Source: Lachnospiraceae bacterium
GTDB taxonomy: Bacteria > Bacillota > Clostridia > Lachnospirales > Lachnospiraceae
Reading direction: 5' to 3'
Assembly: GCA_025758065.1 (NCBI GenBank)
Contig: CP107199.1
Span: forward strand, 1,086,001 to 1,150,000
DNA: 64,000 bases
A program made the position numbers and the translations under genes. Below are positions 7,643 through 15,662 of this stretch, piece after piece. Positions within the stretch are counted from its first letter, which is position 1. Each line of letters opens with the position of its first letter. The notes under the pieces were generated by a model. The model was not told the origin of the DNA. It made no database searches and saw nothing but the letters and a program-made list of their open reading frames with translations.

Positions 7643-9187
7643 TTAACACATTTTTGTCCTTTTTGCACTTTTTTGGTATACCGATGGCGGAACCCCTGTC
7701 TCTTTTTTGAAAACCCTGCTAAAATATCCTGCCTCACTGTAACCTACGCTACGGCCCACCTCTTTCACACTGGCTTGTTCGTCATGCAGCATCATCTTGG
7801 CCTTTTCAATACGGACTTTTGTCAGATAATCCACAAAATTCATCTGAAACTGCTGCTTAAACAACTTGCTGAAATAGTAAATGGAAAATCCCGTATGACC
7901 CGCCATGTCTTCCAATGTAATATTCCTGCTGTAGTTTGCCTGGATGTAATCCTCTGCACGAGACGCCCAAGCAGTATCCATCATACTTTCCTCTGCAATC
8001 AGTGCATCCACCACATGCTCCACATACTGGGAAGCCAAACTCATAATCTGTTCTCGTCCGGACTCCCCGCTCATCTGCTCAAAAAGGGTAAAGACCGGCA
8101 TAATTTCCAGATTCTGCGGCAAACTCCGGTTAATCACCACAAGCAACTCATAGATCTTCATCATAGGCTCCATGTCTTCTTCAAAAAACTGTTCCATCAA
8201 CTGTTCTAGATAAAGCATGGCCTCGTCGTAATTACCTGTCTTCAAATAAGCGATCAGTTTGCGCTCCTGCTCCCTTTGAGTCAGTTTTGACTCCCCGTTC
8301 CCTATTTGATGCCGGTGGATATGGATTCGTTTATCACTGTTAATATTCCTTTTTGCTTCCTGGAACGACAGATAGATATTTTTCAACTTGGAAACTTGGA
8401 TTCCTACGGCAACTTTCACCTGGATACCAGACTCTTCCGCTATGACACTAAACCGTTTAAACAGCTCCTTATACCAATCTCGACTTCTACTCTCATCTGT
8501 CAGGAGCAACAAATAAAAGTTATGATAGTGTTCGCAATAGCAAATTCTACCATCCAGTTCCAGGCGACTGATACACCTTTTGCACAATTTTGCAGTTGAA
8601 TGTGGATTTTCTGGCCCCCTGGCCTGTGCCCTGACCACAACTCCCACTCCATAGTGGAACTGGATACCCAGTTCCTCCATCTGCGCCTGGATCAATTCCT
8701 CGTCTGCATTGTTACAGGCAATGGCTGAAACTAGTTCACCTTCCATGTATTGTTCTGCACGCCGGACTTTCTTTCTGTTTTCCTCATCGTCTATCCGCTT
8801 TCTGATCCGTGACTCTACTTCCCGTGTCGCTTTTTCCAACGCCTTCACCACATCCTCGTCGGCTGCCGGTTTCACAAGGAAATCTGCAGCCCCGATATTA
8901 ACGCTTTCCTTCGCATAGGTAAAATAAGTAAATCCAGTCAGCATAATGATGTAGCAATCCGGCAAAAATTCCAGGATCTCTTTGCCCGCCTCAATTCCAT
9001 TCATAATCGGCATTTTTATGTCAAGAAACGCTATATCCGGCCTAAATTCCCGTGCCATCTGCACGGCATCCCTACCATTTACCGCCTGCATAATTTCCAC
9101 CCGGGTACCCAGTTGCAACACTATGATGCTCTCCAGTGCCCTGCGCTCCAACTGTTCATCGTCGACTATCAATATTTTATAATTCAT
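7643..9187 (-). CDS. response regulator, AraC-type DNA-binding output (YesN-like)
   Basis: 514 residues. The N-terminal receiver domain shows Asp9-Asp10, phosphoacceptor Asp56 in AFLDIKMP and Lys106 in FLVKP. A middle region of about 250 residues is variable. The C-terminal 100 residues form two AraC-type helix-turn-helix motifs (ITLEDMAGHTGFSIYYFSKLF and VKEVGRSVGYSEAGYFSRVF). Its start overlaps the end of the kinase gene by 11 bases. This YesN-like design usually regulates an adjacent carbohydrate transporter; here the TRAP operon begins 134 bases downstream on the same strand. Target and signal are inferred. Confidence 0.92.
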   Translation of the reverse strand: MNYKILIVDDEQLERRALESIIVLQLGTRVEIMQAVNGRDAVQMAREFRPDIAFLDIKMPIMNGIEAGKEILEFLPDCYIIMLTGFTYFTYAKESVNIGAADFLVKPAADEDVVKALEKATREVESRIRKRIDDEENRKKVRRAEQYMEGELVSAIACNNADEELIQAQMEELGIQFHYGVGVVVRAQARGPENPHSTAKLCKRCISRLELDGRICYCEHYHNFYLLLLTDESRSRDWYKELFKRFSVIAEESGIQVKVAVGIQVSKLKNIYLSFQEAKRNINSDKRIHIHRHQIGNGESKLTQREQERKLIAYLKTGNYDEAMLYLEQLMEQFFEEDMEPMMKIYELLVVINRSLPQNLEIMPVFTLFEQMSGESGREQIMSLASQYVEHVVDALIAEESMMDTAWASRAEDYIQANYSRNITLEDMAGHTGFSIYYFSKLFKQQFQMNFVDYLTKVRIEKAKMMLHDEQASVKEVGRSVGYSEAGYFSRVFKKETGVPPSVYQKSAKRTKMC

Positions 9188-10661
9188 TCTTCTCCTCCGT
9201 CATCTGTGGGAATAAAATCTCCACAATCGTCCCGTACCTTGGACTGGAATACAGCCTGCAGACTCCTCCCGGATACAGGCCGATTCGAGCCGCTATGTTG
9301 GACAGACCAATCCCCGTCGTATGGCCTCTCCGCTTTTCGTCATTTCCAAGCCATATTTCTCTGAGACGTTCCCGCTCAATCCCACAACCATTATCGCAAA
9401 TCCTAATGCGCAGAAAACCGCCGCGACAGGAAACATCCACCAGAATCGTACCGCCGAATTCTAAGTTTTCAATCCCATGAATGATTGCGTTTTCTACTAA
9501 AGGCTGCAGAGTCATGCTGGGAATCAGGTAATCACTGTCCGTTTCTTCGACCCGCACAGCATATTGTATCCGCTCCCCAAAACGATGCTGCTGAATATAG
9601 ATATATTTGGCCACAATCTCCAGTTCTTCTTCCACTGTGGAAAGACGATTAAAATGATCCAGATTGTACCGGAACAAGTCTGCCAGATTACGAATCAATG
9701 CCGTTGTCACATCCGGTGTCTCGTACTGAGCCGAACGTGAGATGGAGTTTAAAGTATTAAACAGGAAATGAGGATTAATCTGGGACTGAAGGGCTAAAAG
9801 TTGCGACTCCTTCAAAAGTTCATCCATGCGGATATTTTTCAGTTCCTGCTGATGGAGCCTGGCTTCCACCTGGGATTTTTGATTCAGTTCTTCAATCAGG
9901 CGGCGGATGTCATCCTTCATTCTATTAAACGCCACAGCCAGTTCCCCCACCTCATCCCGGCTTGCCACCTGAATGTCTTCCAGTTCAAAGTTACCCTTTG
10001 AAATTTTCCGGGTATATTCTGCCAATTTGCATATCGGACTTGTCACCGTCTCTGACAGATTAAGCGCTGCCAAAAGACTGATGAGAACACTTCCGACCAA
10101 AAATACCCTGGTCATAGCCTCTATATTGGCGGCCTTCCTCTCCAGCCGTGCATATTCTTCCCCATCTTTTTCCAGAAGGATATTCTGATATTCATTCAGG
10201 TATCCATTTAAATATTCCTGGATTTTCGATGCCTGATAATATTCTATATAAATAAAATCCTCACTGCCACGTTTTTTGCGGACTGTAATATCACTTTTCT
10301 GAAAAAAGACCTCCGCTGAATTAGTGATAGCATGAATCATATACCATTCCGCCGGATTGTTCCGCTCATTAGTCAATTGGCTAATAAAAGCCAATACTTC
10401 TCCTTTTTCTGCCTCATATGCGTCTGCAGCATCTTCCTCCCCAATGGAATAATACTCATCCAGCCTCAACTTTGCATTTTTTAAAGATACGGAAATCTTG
10501 TTAACACGGTAATGCTCTGTCTGACTGACATTATAAAATTCAATCAGATTTTTTACCTCATGACGATAGAACAGATTAGCGACAAAATTGGCGATTATGA
10601 CCAACAGAAAAATCACAAATAGTTTTACTTTCAATGACAATCCCTGATAGTACTGTTTCAT
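9177..10661 (-). CDS. sensor histidine kinase (YesM-like, HisKA_7/His_kinase type)
   Basis: 494 residues. A transmembrane helix near residues 10-27 and a second near 187-205 bracket an extracellular sensor region. A HAMP segment follows (SPICKLAEYTRKISKGNF), then a coiled coil. The phosphorylated His is in QSQINPHFLFNTLNSI, the signature of the LytS/YesM kinase class. The ATPase domain ends with ICDNGCGI and the G2-like TTGIGLSNIAAR. It is the cognate kinase of the overlapping AraC-type regulator and likely senses the sugar or polymer imported by the TRAP system. Confidence 0.92.
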   Translation of the reverse strand: MKQYYQGLSLKVKLFVIFLLVIIANFVANLFYRHEVKNLIEFYNVSQTEHYRVNKISVSLKNAKLRLDEYYSIGEEDAADAYEAEKGEVLAFISQLTNERNNPAEWYMIHAITNSAEVFFQKSDITVRKKRGSEDFIYIEYYQASKIQEYLNGYLNEYQNILLEKDGEEYARLERKAANIEAMTRVFLVGSVLISLLAALNLSETVTSPICKLAEYTRKISKGNFELEDIQVASRDEVGELAVAFNRMKDDIRRLIEELNQKSQVEARLHQQELKNIRMDELLKESQLLALQSQINPHFLFNTLNSISRSAQYETPDVTTALIRNLADLFRYNLDHFNRLSTVEEELEIVAKYIYIQQHRFGERIQYAVRVEETDSDYLIPSMTLQPLVENAIIHGIENLEFGGTILVDVSCRGGFLRIRICDNGCGIERERLREIWLGNDEKRRGHTTGIGLSNIAARIGLYPGGVCRLYSSPRYGTIVEILFPQMTEEKNEL

Positions 10662-10794
10662 TACATCTCTCCCCCCATCAGTCTCATTCTGCCCTAAAAT
10701 AATACTTTTATTTTATCTTCTCCACTGCTAAATAGCAACTAATATATGGGAATCCTATATAAAAAATAGGTTTTGATAAAACCAGCACATCGAC

Positions 10795-11007
10795 AAGTCA
10801 AACGCCTTCAATAGTATAAATGATGCGAAATGGAATGGACTGCCAATCTCCTTACACACGGTCTGCTCCAGGCCAGTTATACCCCCAGACAAAGACCAGC
10901 GCGAGCTGCGGGAACTTGTCCGCTACCGCAAAAGCCTTGTTGGGGAGCGCAAACGTGAACTGAACAGGCTCCAAAAGATGCCGGAGGGAATAAATATATT
11001 TCACAGT
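10795..11007 (+). pseudogene. IS110-family transposase remnant
   Basis: Two reading frames carry adjoining pieces of an IS110 transposase: ANLLTHGLLQASY in one, then DQRELRELVRYRKSLV and RELNRLQKM in the next, joined by a frameshift near 10885. The helical RELRELVRYRKSL block is diagnostic of IS110. Nothing else of the element remains. It fills most of the gap between the kinase gene and the KduD-like pseudogene; the left part of the gap (10662-10794) is AT-rich and holds nothing I recognise. Confidence 0.75.
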
Positions 11008-11016
11008 AAGCAAAAA

Positions 11017-11048
11017 CAGGAGCGTCTCCCCAAAGGAAGACGCTCCTG
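11017..11048 (-). terminator. terminator of the KduD-like gene
   Basis: CAGGAGCGTCT (11017-11027) pairs with AGACGCTCCTG (11038-11048); on the minus strand the stem is followed by a run of five T. Confidence 0.8.
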
Positions 11049-11073
11049 CCTGTTTATCAGATAACAAATATAA

Positions 11074-11877
11074 TTATGAAGGCTGTTTGCCGATGTAAGC
11101 CTGGATACCGCCGTCTACGTACAGAATCTGTCCGTTTACGAAATCGGAAGCCTCAGATGCCAGGAATACTGCTGGTCCGCCTAAATCGGAAGCCTCGCCC
11201 CAACGGCCTGCCGGAGTCTTGGAAACGATAAACTGGTCAAATGGATGTCTGGAGCCATCTGGCTGTCTCTCACGCAGCGGTGCAGTCTGTGGAGTAGCGA
11301 TGTAGCCAGGTCCAATGCCGTTGCACTGAATGTTGTACTCGCCGTACTCAGATGCGATGTTTCTGGTCAGCATCTTCAAGCCGCCCTTTGCAGCTGCATA
11401 TGCAGATACGGTCTCACGGCCGAACTCAGACATCATGGAGCAGATGTTGATAATCTTTCCATGACCTTTCTTGATCATGCTTGGAATAACTGCCTTGGAT
11501 ACGATGAATGGAGCATTTAAGTCAACATCAATAACCTGTCTGAAGTCTTTTGCTGACATCTCGATCATTGGGATACGTTTGATGATACCTGCATTGTTTA
11601 CCAGGACATCGATTACGCCCACTTCCTGCTCGATCTGAGCAACCATTGCATTAACTGCGTCCTCGTTGGTCACATCTCATACATAGCCATGAGCAGTGAT
11701 GCCCTCTTCTTTGTAAGCAGCAATACCCTTGTCCACCAATTCCTGCTTGATATCATTGAAAACGATGGTTGCGCCAGCGCCGGCCATAGCCTTTGCAATA
11801 GCAAAACCGATTCCGTAAGATGCGCCGGTTACCAGAGCAATCTTACCTTCCAGGGAAAAATTAGTCTTGTTGTCCAT
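11074..11877 (-). pseudogene. kduD: KduD/gluconate 5-dehydrogenase-like SDR with in-frame TGA
   Basis: The 267-codon frame encodes a full SDR of the KduD/IdnO type: TGASYGIG near residue 21, VLVNNAG, the YAAAKGG catalytic site, and a C-terminal VNGQILYVDGG block. It starts at 11875-11877 behind AAAGGAGAAGG. Codon 67 (11677-11679) is TGA where the family has Cys in the V-C-D-V-T turn; the frame is otherwise intact. One base change from TGC or TGT explains it. KduD converts the KduI product in uronate breakdown, so the lesion would block the pathway the neighbours suggest, unless another copy exists or TGA is read through. No selenocysteine context is expected, as this Cys is not catalytic. Confidence 0.85.
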
Positions 11878-11919
11878 GATTCCTTCTCCTTTTCTTTTAT
11901 GAACTTTGTACCTCTTAAA

Positions 11920-12731
11920 GGGGCTGTGAAAAAACATAGCCTATAAAAAAGAAGGACCAAGGGTTCATAAAAAACCCCAAGGTCCTCTTTTTGTGTTAGA
12001 ATTAACTTGCGATGAAAAATCTAACTAATACTTATTCTAATCCAAAACAGGCAGTTTTGCCACTATTTATTCAAGATTATCTGGACATTTGTGATCCGGT
12101 GCTGACATTTGATCGATTTATGGGAGAAATCGATTTGGAGAAATACCTGAAGGAAATCACGAAACATGAGGTGGGAAGACTTCGGTATAACCCGGTCAGT
12201 ATGCTAAAAACAATCCTGTTCGGATTTATGACAAATGGATATGTCTCTCTTCGTGAGCTGGAAGACAGCTGCAAAGTGAATCTAAGGTTCATATATCTGA
12301 TGGATCATAAAGCCCCGTCCTATCGGACTTTTGGATATTTTATCAATGAGATACTCAGCGATTCTATTGAGAAACTATTCTGTGATATCAATCAAAAAAT
12401 TTTTGAGAAAGAACATACGGACCTGCAACATTTATATATTGACGGTTCTAAGTTTGAAGCCAACACAAACAAGTATTCCTGGGTATGGAAGAAAGCGACT
12501 GAAAAATCCAGATACCGCCTGTTTGAGAAGATCACTTCCCTGTTTCAGGAAATTAATCTTGAGCTTCAATACACGGGGATAAAGTTCAGTATTAATACGG
12601 AATACTCGCCAGAATACTTAAAGGAAGCCGCATCGAAATACGTAGAAATCTGGCAGTTGGATGAAACAACGTTTGTCGCTGGTAAAGGACATCGAAAGTC
12701 CGTCCAGCAGCGCCATTATGAAAAACTTAAG
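11920..12731 (+). mobile_element. IS1182-family element, 3'-truncated
   Basis: The left end reads ggggctgtgaaaaaac, the typical IS1182 terminus, followed by an imperfect hairpin (aggacc/ggtcct, about 11964-11991) and then the transposase start. The element stops abruptly at 12731, where the 67-bp repeat begins. No right terminus is present. Confidence 0.75.
12012..12731 (+). pseudogene. IS1182-family transposase, N-terminal half
   Basis: About 240 residues of a transposase that is normally around 450-550. The N-terminal helical domain is intact (LPLFIQDYLDICDPVLTFD, RYNPVSMLKTILFGFM, SLRELEDSC, LMDHKAPSYRTFGYFI), followed by the first catalytic Asp region (HLYIDGSKFEANTNKYSWVW). The frame ends within two codons of the junction at 12731, in sequence belonging to the 67-bp repeat. 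The C-terminal catalytic residues are lost, so no active transposase can be made. Confidence 0.85.
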
Positions 12732-12798
12732 TTATAACACATCTCCTTTCTTTTTTCGATATTTTTCATGGTCTTAAGGAAATCGCAAGTTCCTGTAC
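12732..12798 (+). repeat. 67-bp direct repeat, copy 2 (right edge of island)
   Basis: Identical to 290-356 in the same orientation. It joins the truncated IS1182 element on its left to the terminator region of the dnaB operon on its right. Confidence 0.85.
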
Positions 12799-12811
12799 GG
12801 TAATTATCTCA

Positions 12812-12870
12812 AAAAAGGACAAACCGGATCCTGTCATCTCAGTGACAGTGTCTGGCTTGTCCCTCTTTTT
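12812..12870 (-). terminator. terminator of the gdpP-rplI-dnaB-merR operon
   Basis: A long stem pairs GGACAA (12817-12822) with TTGTCC (12857-12862), with inner CTGTCA/TGACAG; A-rich sequence on the left gives a T-tract on the minus strand. Confidence 0.75.
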
Positions 12871-12882
12871 TAAACTTTTTTC

Positions 12883-13554
12883 TTAACTTCTCTTTTCCCT
12901 GTGAAAAAGCTTCTTAGCACCACGTCCAAAGCGTTTCCGCTTAAAAAATGGTACTTTCGCTGCAGCCGCTTCTTCCTGTCCGCTTTTCTGAAAAGAGCGG
13001 ATCGTTTCATCCAGCATGCGGAACCGTTCCTCTTCTTTCTGATTGGAATCCTTTAAAAGCAGCTCCAGTTCGCCTGCCAGCCGCTCTTTTACAAGACAGC
13101 TGATATCCTGGCTCAGCTTCTCGTTATTCACTTCCAGGGCACGTCCGATGATCAGGTTCATCATCTGCTGAAACTGGGCCATTTTTTCCTCTGCGCTGGC
13201 AGAAAGAGGCATGCCTTCTCCTGCTGCAACCATGGCTGTGCTTTCCTCTTCCTTAAGTTCTTTTAAAGCTGCATCCATATCCTGCTCCAAAAGTTCGTCA
13301 GTCAGCTCTCCTTCCAGCTTTCCGTCCTTTTTCATCTGCTCCAATGCATGCTTGATCGCCTTCAACTGATATCCTTTTTCCTTCAGGTTTTTCACCTGTT
13401 TAAACAGCCGGATATGAAAATCCGTATAATACCTGTGCCCCATTTCATTTCGGGGGATCCCAAGCTCCAGTTCTTCCTCCCAGTACCTCAATACATGGGC
13501 TTCCACATCCACCTTCCTGGACGCATCTGATATAAGATAATGTACCTCATCCAT
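12883..13554 (-). CDS. MerR-type helix-turn-helix protein
   Basis: About 223 residues from ATG at 13552-13554, chosen because GAAGGAG lies 9 bases upstream. The N-terminus is a MerR-like winged helix (YLISDASRKVDVEAHVLRYW, then RYYTDFHIRLFKQVKNLKEKG). Beyond it lie acidic helical segments probably forming a coiled coil, and a strongly basic tail (KRKRFGRGAKK). The same frame extends upstream to 13740 and would add a hydrophobic helix of about 22 residues plus a basic stretch, so a membrane-anchored longer form is possible. It follows dnaB on the same strand and ends the operon. Target unknown. Confidence 0.7.
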   Translation of the reverse strand: MDEVHYLISDASRKVDVEAHVLRYWEEELELGIPRNEMGHRYYTDFHIRLFKQVKNLKEKGYQLKAIKHALEQMKKDGKLEGELTDELLEQDMDAALKELKEEESTAMVAAGEGMPLSASAEEKMAQFQQMMNLIIGRALEVNNEKLSQDISCLVKERLAGELELLLKDSNQKEEERFRMLDETIRSFQKSGQEEAAAAKVPFFKRKRFGRGAKKLFHREKRS

Positions 13555-13702
13555 AGCCATTCTCTCCTTCATATCACGTATCACTCTGATTAACTGCGGC
13601 TCTTTTTGCCGCCGTTTATTATCAATGTATGCGTTGAGAATCACTATTATGACTAAAAAATAAATGGCACCTGCACCAACTGATGCAAGCGCCAAAATTC
13701 TA

Positions 13703-15061
13703 TTATCCTTCCTGATTTCCTCCCTGAGGGCGCACCGCATTTACAAACTTGGTGTATTCAGGCTTCCAGATCAGGTTTACAGTACCAATAGGGCCGTTTC
13801 GTTGTTTTGCGATGATGACTTCGGCCTCGTTGGGATGTTCAGTATCTTTGTTATAGTAATCATCACGGTATAAGAACATAACAACGTCCGCATCCTGCTC
13901 AATGGCTCCGGACTCTCGAAGGTCAGAAAGCATAGGGCGATGGTCGGTACGGGTCTCGCAGGCACGGGACAGCTGGGATAAGGCAATGACCGGGGCGTGA
14001 AGTTCTCTGGCTAACGCTTTTAAGGAACGGGAAATATCGGAAATTTCCTGCTGGCGGTTGTCATTTCCCCCTTTACGGCTTCCGCTCATCAGCTGTAAGT
14101 AGTCGATGATAACAATACTTAAGCCATATTCCAGCTTCATTTTCCTGCACTTGGAGCGCAGCTCAGAAATAGAGATACCTGGCGTGTCATCAATGATCAG
14201 CTTGGAATTACCGATAATACCAATACCTTCCACAACTGCATCCCAGTCAGAATCTGTCAGAGTACCTGTTCGCAGCTTCTGCGAGTCTACATTTGACTCC
14301 ATGGAAAGCATACGGTTTACCAGCTGCTCCTTTGACATTTCCAGGCTGAATACCATACATGGCAGGTTCTTACGCACAGAAACATAGTCAACTACATTTA
14401 AGACAAAGGCCGTTTTACCCATAGACGGACGTGCTGCGATCAAAATAAAATCTGAAGGCTGGAAACCGGACAATTTGTAATCCAGATCAATGAATCCGGA
14501 CGGAATACCTGTAACGGTTCCCTGGTTTTTATATGCATCCTCGATTTTTTCCAGTACATTGATAGCAACCTGCTTAATAGGCACAAATTCCTGTCCGCCC
14601 TTATTCTGCAGCAGGTCAAAAATAGACTTTTCCGTATCTGCCAGAATATTTTCCAATGGTTCTTTTCCCGCATAGCAGGTATTCGCGATCTCTTCTGTTG
14701 TCTTTATAAGCCGGCGCAGGACTGCTTTCTCACTGACAATAGCAGCATAGGACTTTACATTGGCCGATGTAGGCACAATAGTAATGATATCCCGGACAAA
14801 ATCCAGGCTGCTGACCTCCGGCGGAACCTCTTTTTCCTTTAAGCGGTCCTGAAGTGTTACCAGATCTACCGGCTTTCCTTCATTAAACAGTTCCACCATG
14901 GCATCAAACATGATCCCGTACTGCTGCTGATAAAAATCGCTGCCCGTGATGATCTCCGATGCAGCGATTACCGCTTCCCTGTCCATTAACATAGAACCTA
15001 TAACAGACTGTTCCGCCTCTATACTGTGAGGAAGCACCCGCTTAATAAGGGTCTCTTCCAT
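13703..15061 (-). CDS. dnaB: replicative DNA helicase DnaB
   Basis: 452 residues, the normal size for DnaB/DnaC helicases. The N-terminal primase-interacting domain (HSIEAEQSVIGSML) is followed by a linker and the RecA-like motor: Walker A AARPSMGKTAF at 209-219, Walker B IVIIDYLQLM, and DLRESGAIEQDADVV near the C-terminus. AAGGAG precedes the ATG. It unwinds the fork as a hexamer. Placement just downstream of rplI and gdpP is a conserved Firmicutes arrangement. Confidence 0.97.
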   Translation of the reverse strand: MEETLIKRVLPHSIEAEQSVIGSMLMDREAVIAASEIITGSDFYQQQYGIMFDAMVELFNEGKPVDLVTLQDRLKEKEVPPEVSSLDFVRDIITIVPTSANVKSYAAIVSEKAVLRRLIKTTEEIANTCYAGKEPLENILADTEKSIFDLLQNKGGQEFVPIKQVAINVLEKIEDAYKNQGTVTGIPSGFIDLDYKLSGFQPSDFILIAARPSMGKTAFVLNVVDYVSVRKNLPCMVFSLEMSKEQLVNRMLSMESNVDSQKLRTGTLTDSDWDAVVEGIGIIGNSKLIIDDTPGISISELRSKCRKMKLEYGLSIVIIDYLQLMSGSRKGGNDNRQQEISDISRSLKALARELHAPVIALSQLSRACETRTDHRPMLSDLRESGAIEQDADVVMFLYRDDYYNKDTEHPNEAEVIIAKQRNGPIGTVNLIWKPEYTKFVNAVRPQGGNQEG

Positions 15062-15134
15062 AAAAATTATCTCCTTACATTTCCGGGCTATATCCCCCGG
15101 GCTGTCTTATCGTTAATGTTCTCCCGGAACCTTT

Positions 15135-15581
15135 CTATGCTTCCACTACCTTAACTGCCAGTTTTGCAGTTACCTCTTTGTGAAGCTTTACAGACACCTC
15201 AAAGCTGCCAATAGCCTTGATCGGTGTATTTAATACGATCTTCTTCTTGTCGATCTCCAGTCCCAGCTGATCCTTAGCTGCTTTTTCGATCTCCTTAGAA
15301 GAAACAGCACCAAATGCCCTGCCGCCTTCACCAGCCTTGATAGAAACAGTTACAGAAGCATTGTTTAACTTCTCTGCCAGTTCTTTGGCTGCCGCCAGCT
15401 GCTCAGCTGCGATCTTTGCATCATTTGCTTTCTGAAGCTTTAAATCGTTTAAGTTCTTGGAGGTCGCTTCTACGCCTAACTTCTTTGGAAGGATAAAGTT
15501 GCGTGCGTAACCATCATTTACCTTTACAACCTGTCCTTTTTTACCTAATGCCTTTACATCTTCTAATAATACGATTTCCAT
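15135..15581 (-). CDS. rplI: 50S ribosomal protein L9
   Basis: 148 residues with the complete L9 architecture. The N-terminal rRNA-binding domain shows VLLEDVKALGKKG and VNDGYARNFILP; a long helix (about 41-75) follows, then the C-terminal domain with AFGAVSSKEI and IGSFEVSVKLH. It sits between gdpP and dnaB on the same strand, the usual order. The 73-base gap to dnaB carries one copy of a short recurring motif described under findings. Confidence 0.97.
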   Translation of the reverse strand: MEIVLLEDVKALGKKGQVVKVNDGYARNFILPKKLGVEATSKNLNDLKLQKANDAKIAAEQLAAAKELAEKLNNASVTVSIKAGEGGRAFGAVSSKEIEKAAKDQLGLEIDKKKIVLNTPIKAIGSFEVSVKLHKEVTAKLAVKVVEA

Positions 15582-15662
15582 TTTACAAAACTTCCTTTCT
15601 ATGTCTGTATCTATCTAAATCTAATCTGTATCAGATCTATACCTGGTATATCTGTTTCATCC

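Noticed and set aside
7562..8209. 215-codon plus-strand frame
   Set aside because: Antisense to the AraC-type response regulator, whose domains are unambiguous.
11677..11679. TGA as a selenocysteine codon
   Set aside because: The replaced Cys is not catalytic in SDR enzymes and no downstream SECIS-like stem is evident; a nonsense change is simpler.
290..12798. Island as an integrative element with att sites
   Set aside because: No integrase, relaxase or excisionase gene is present and neither repeat is a tRNA end; kept only as a direct-repeat-flanked block.
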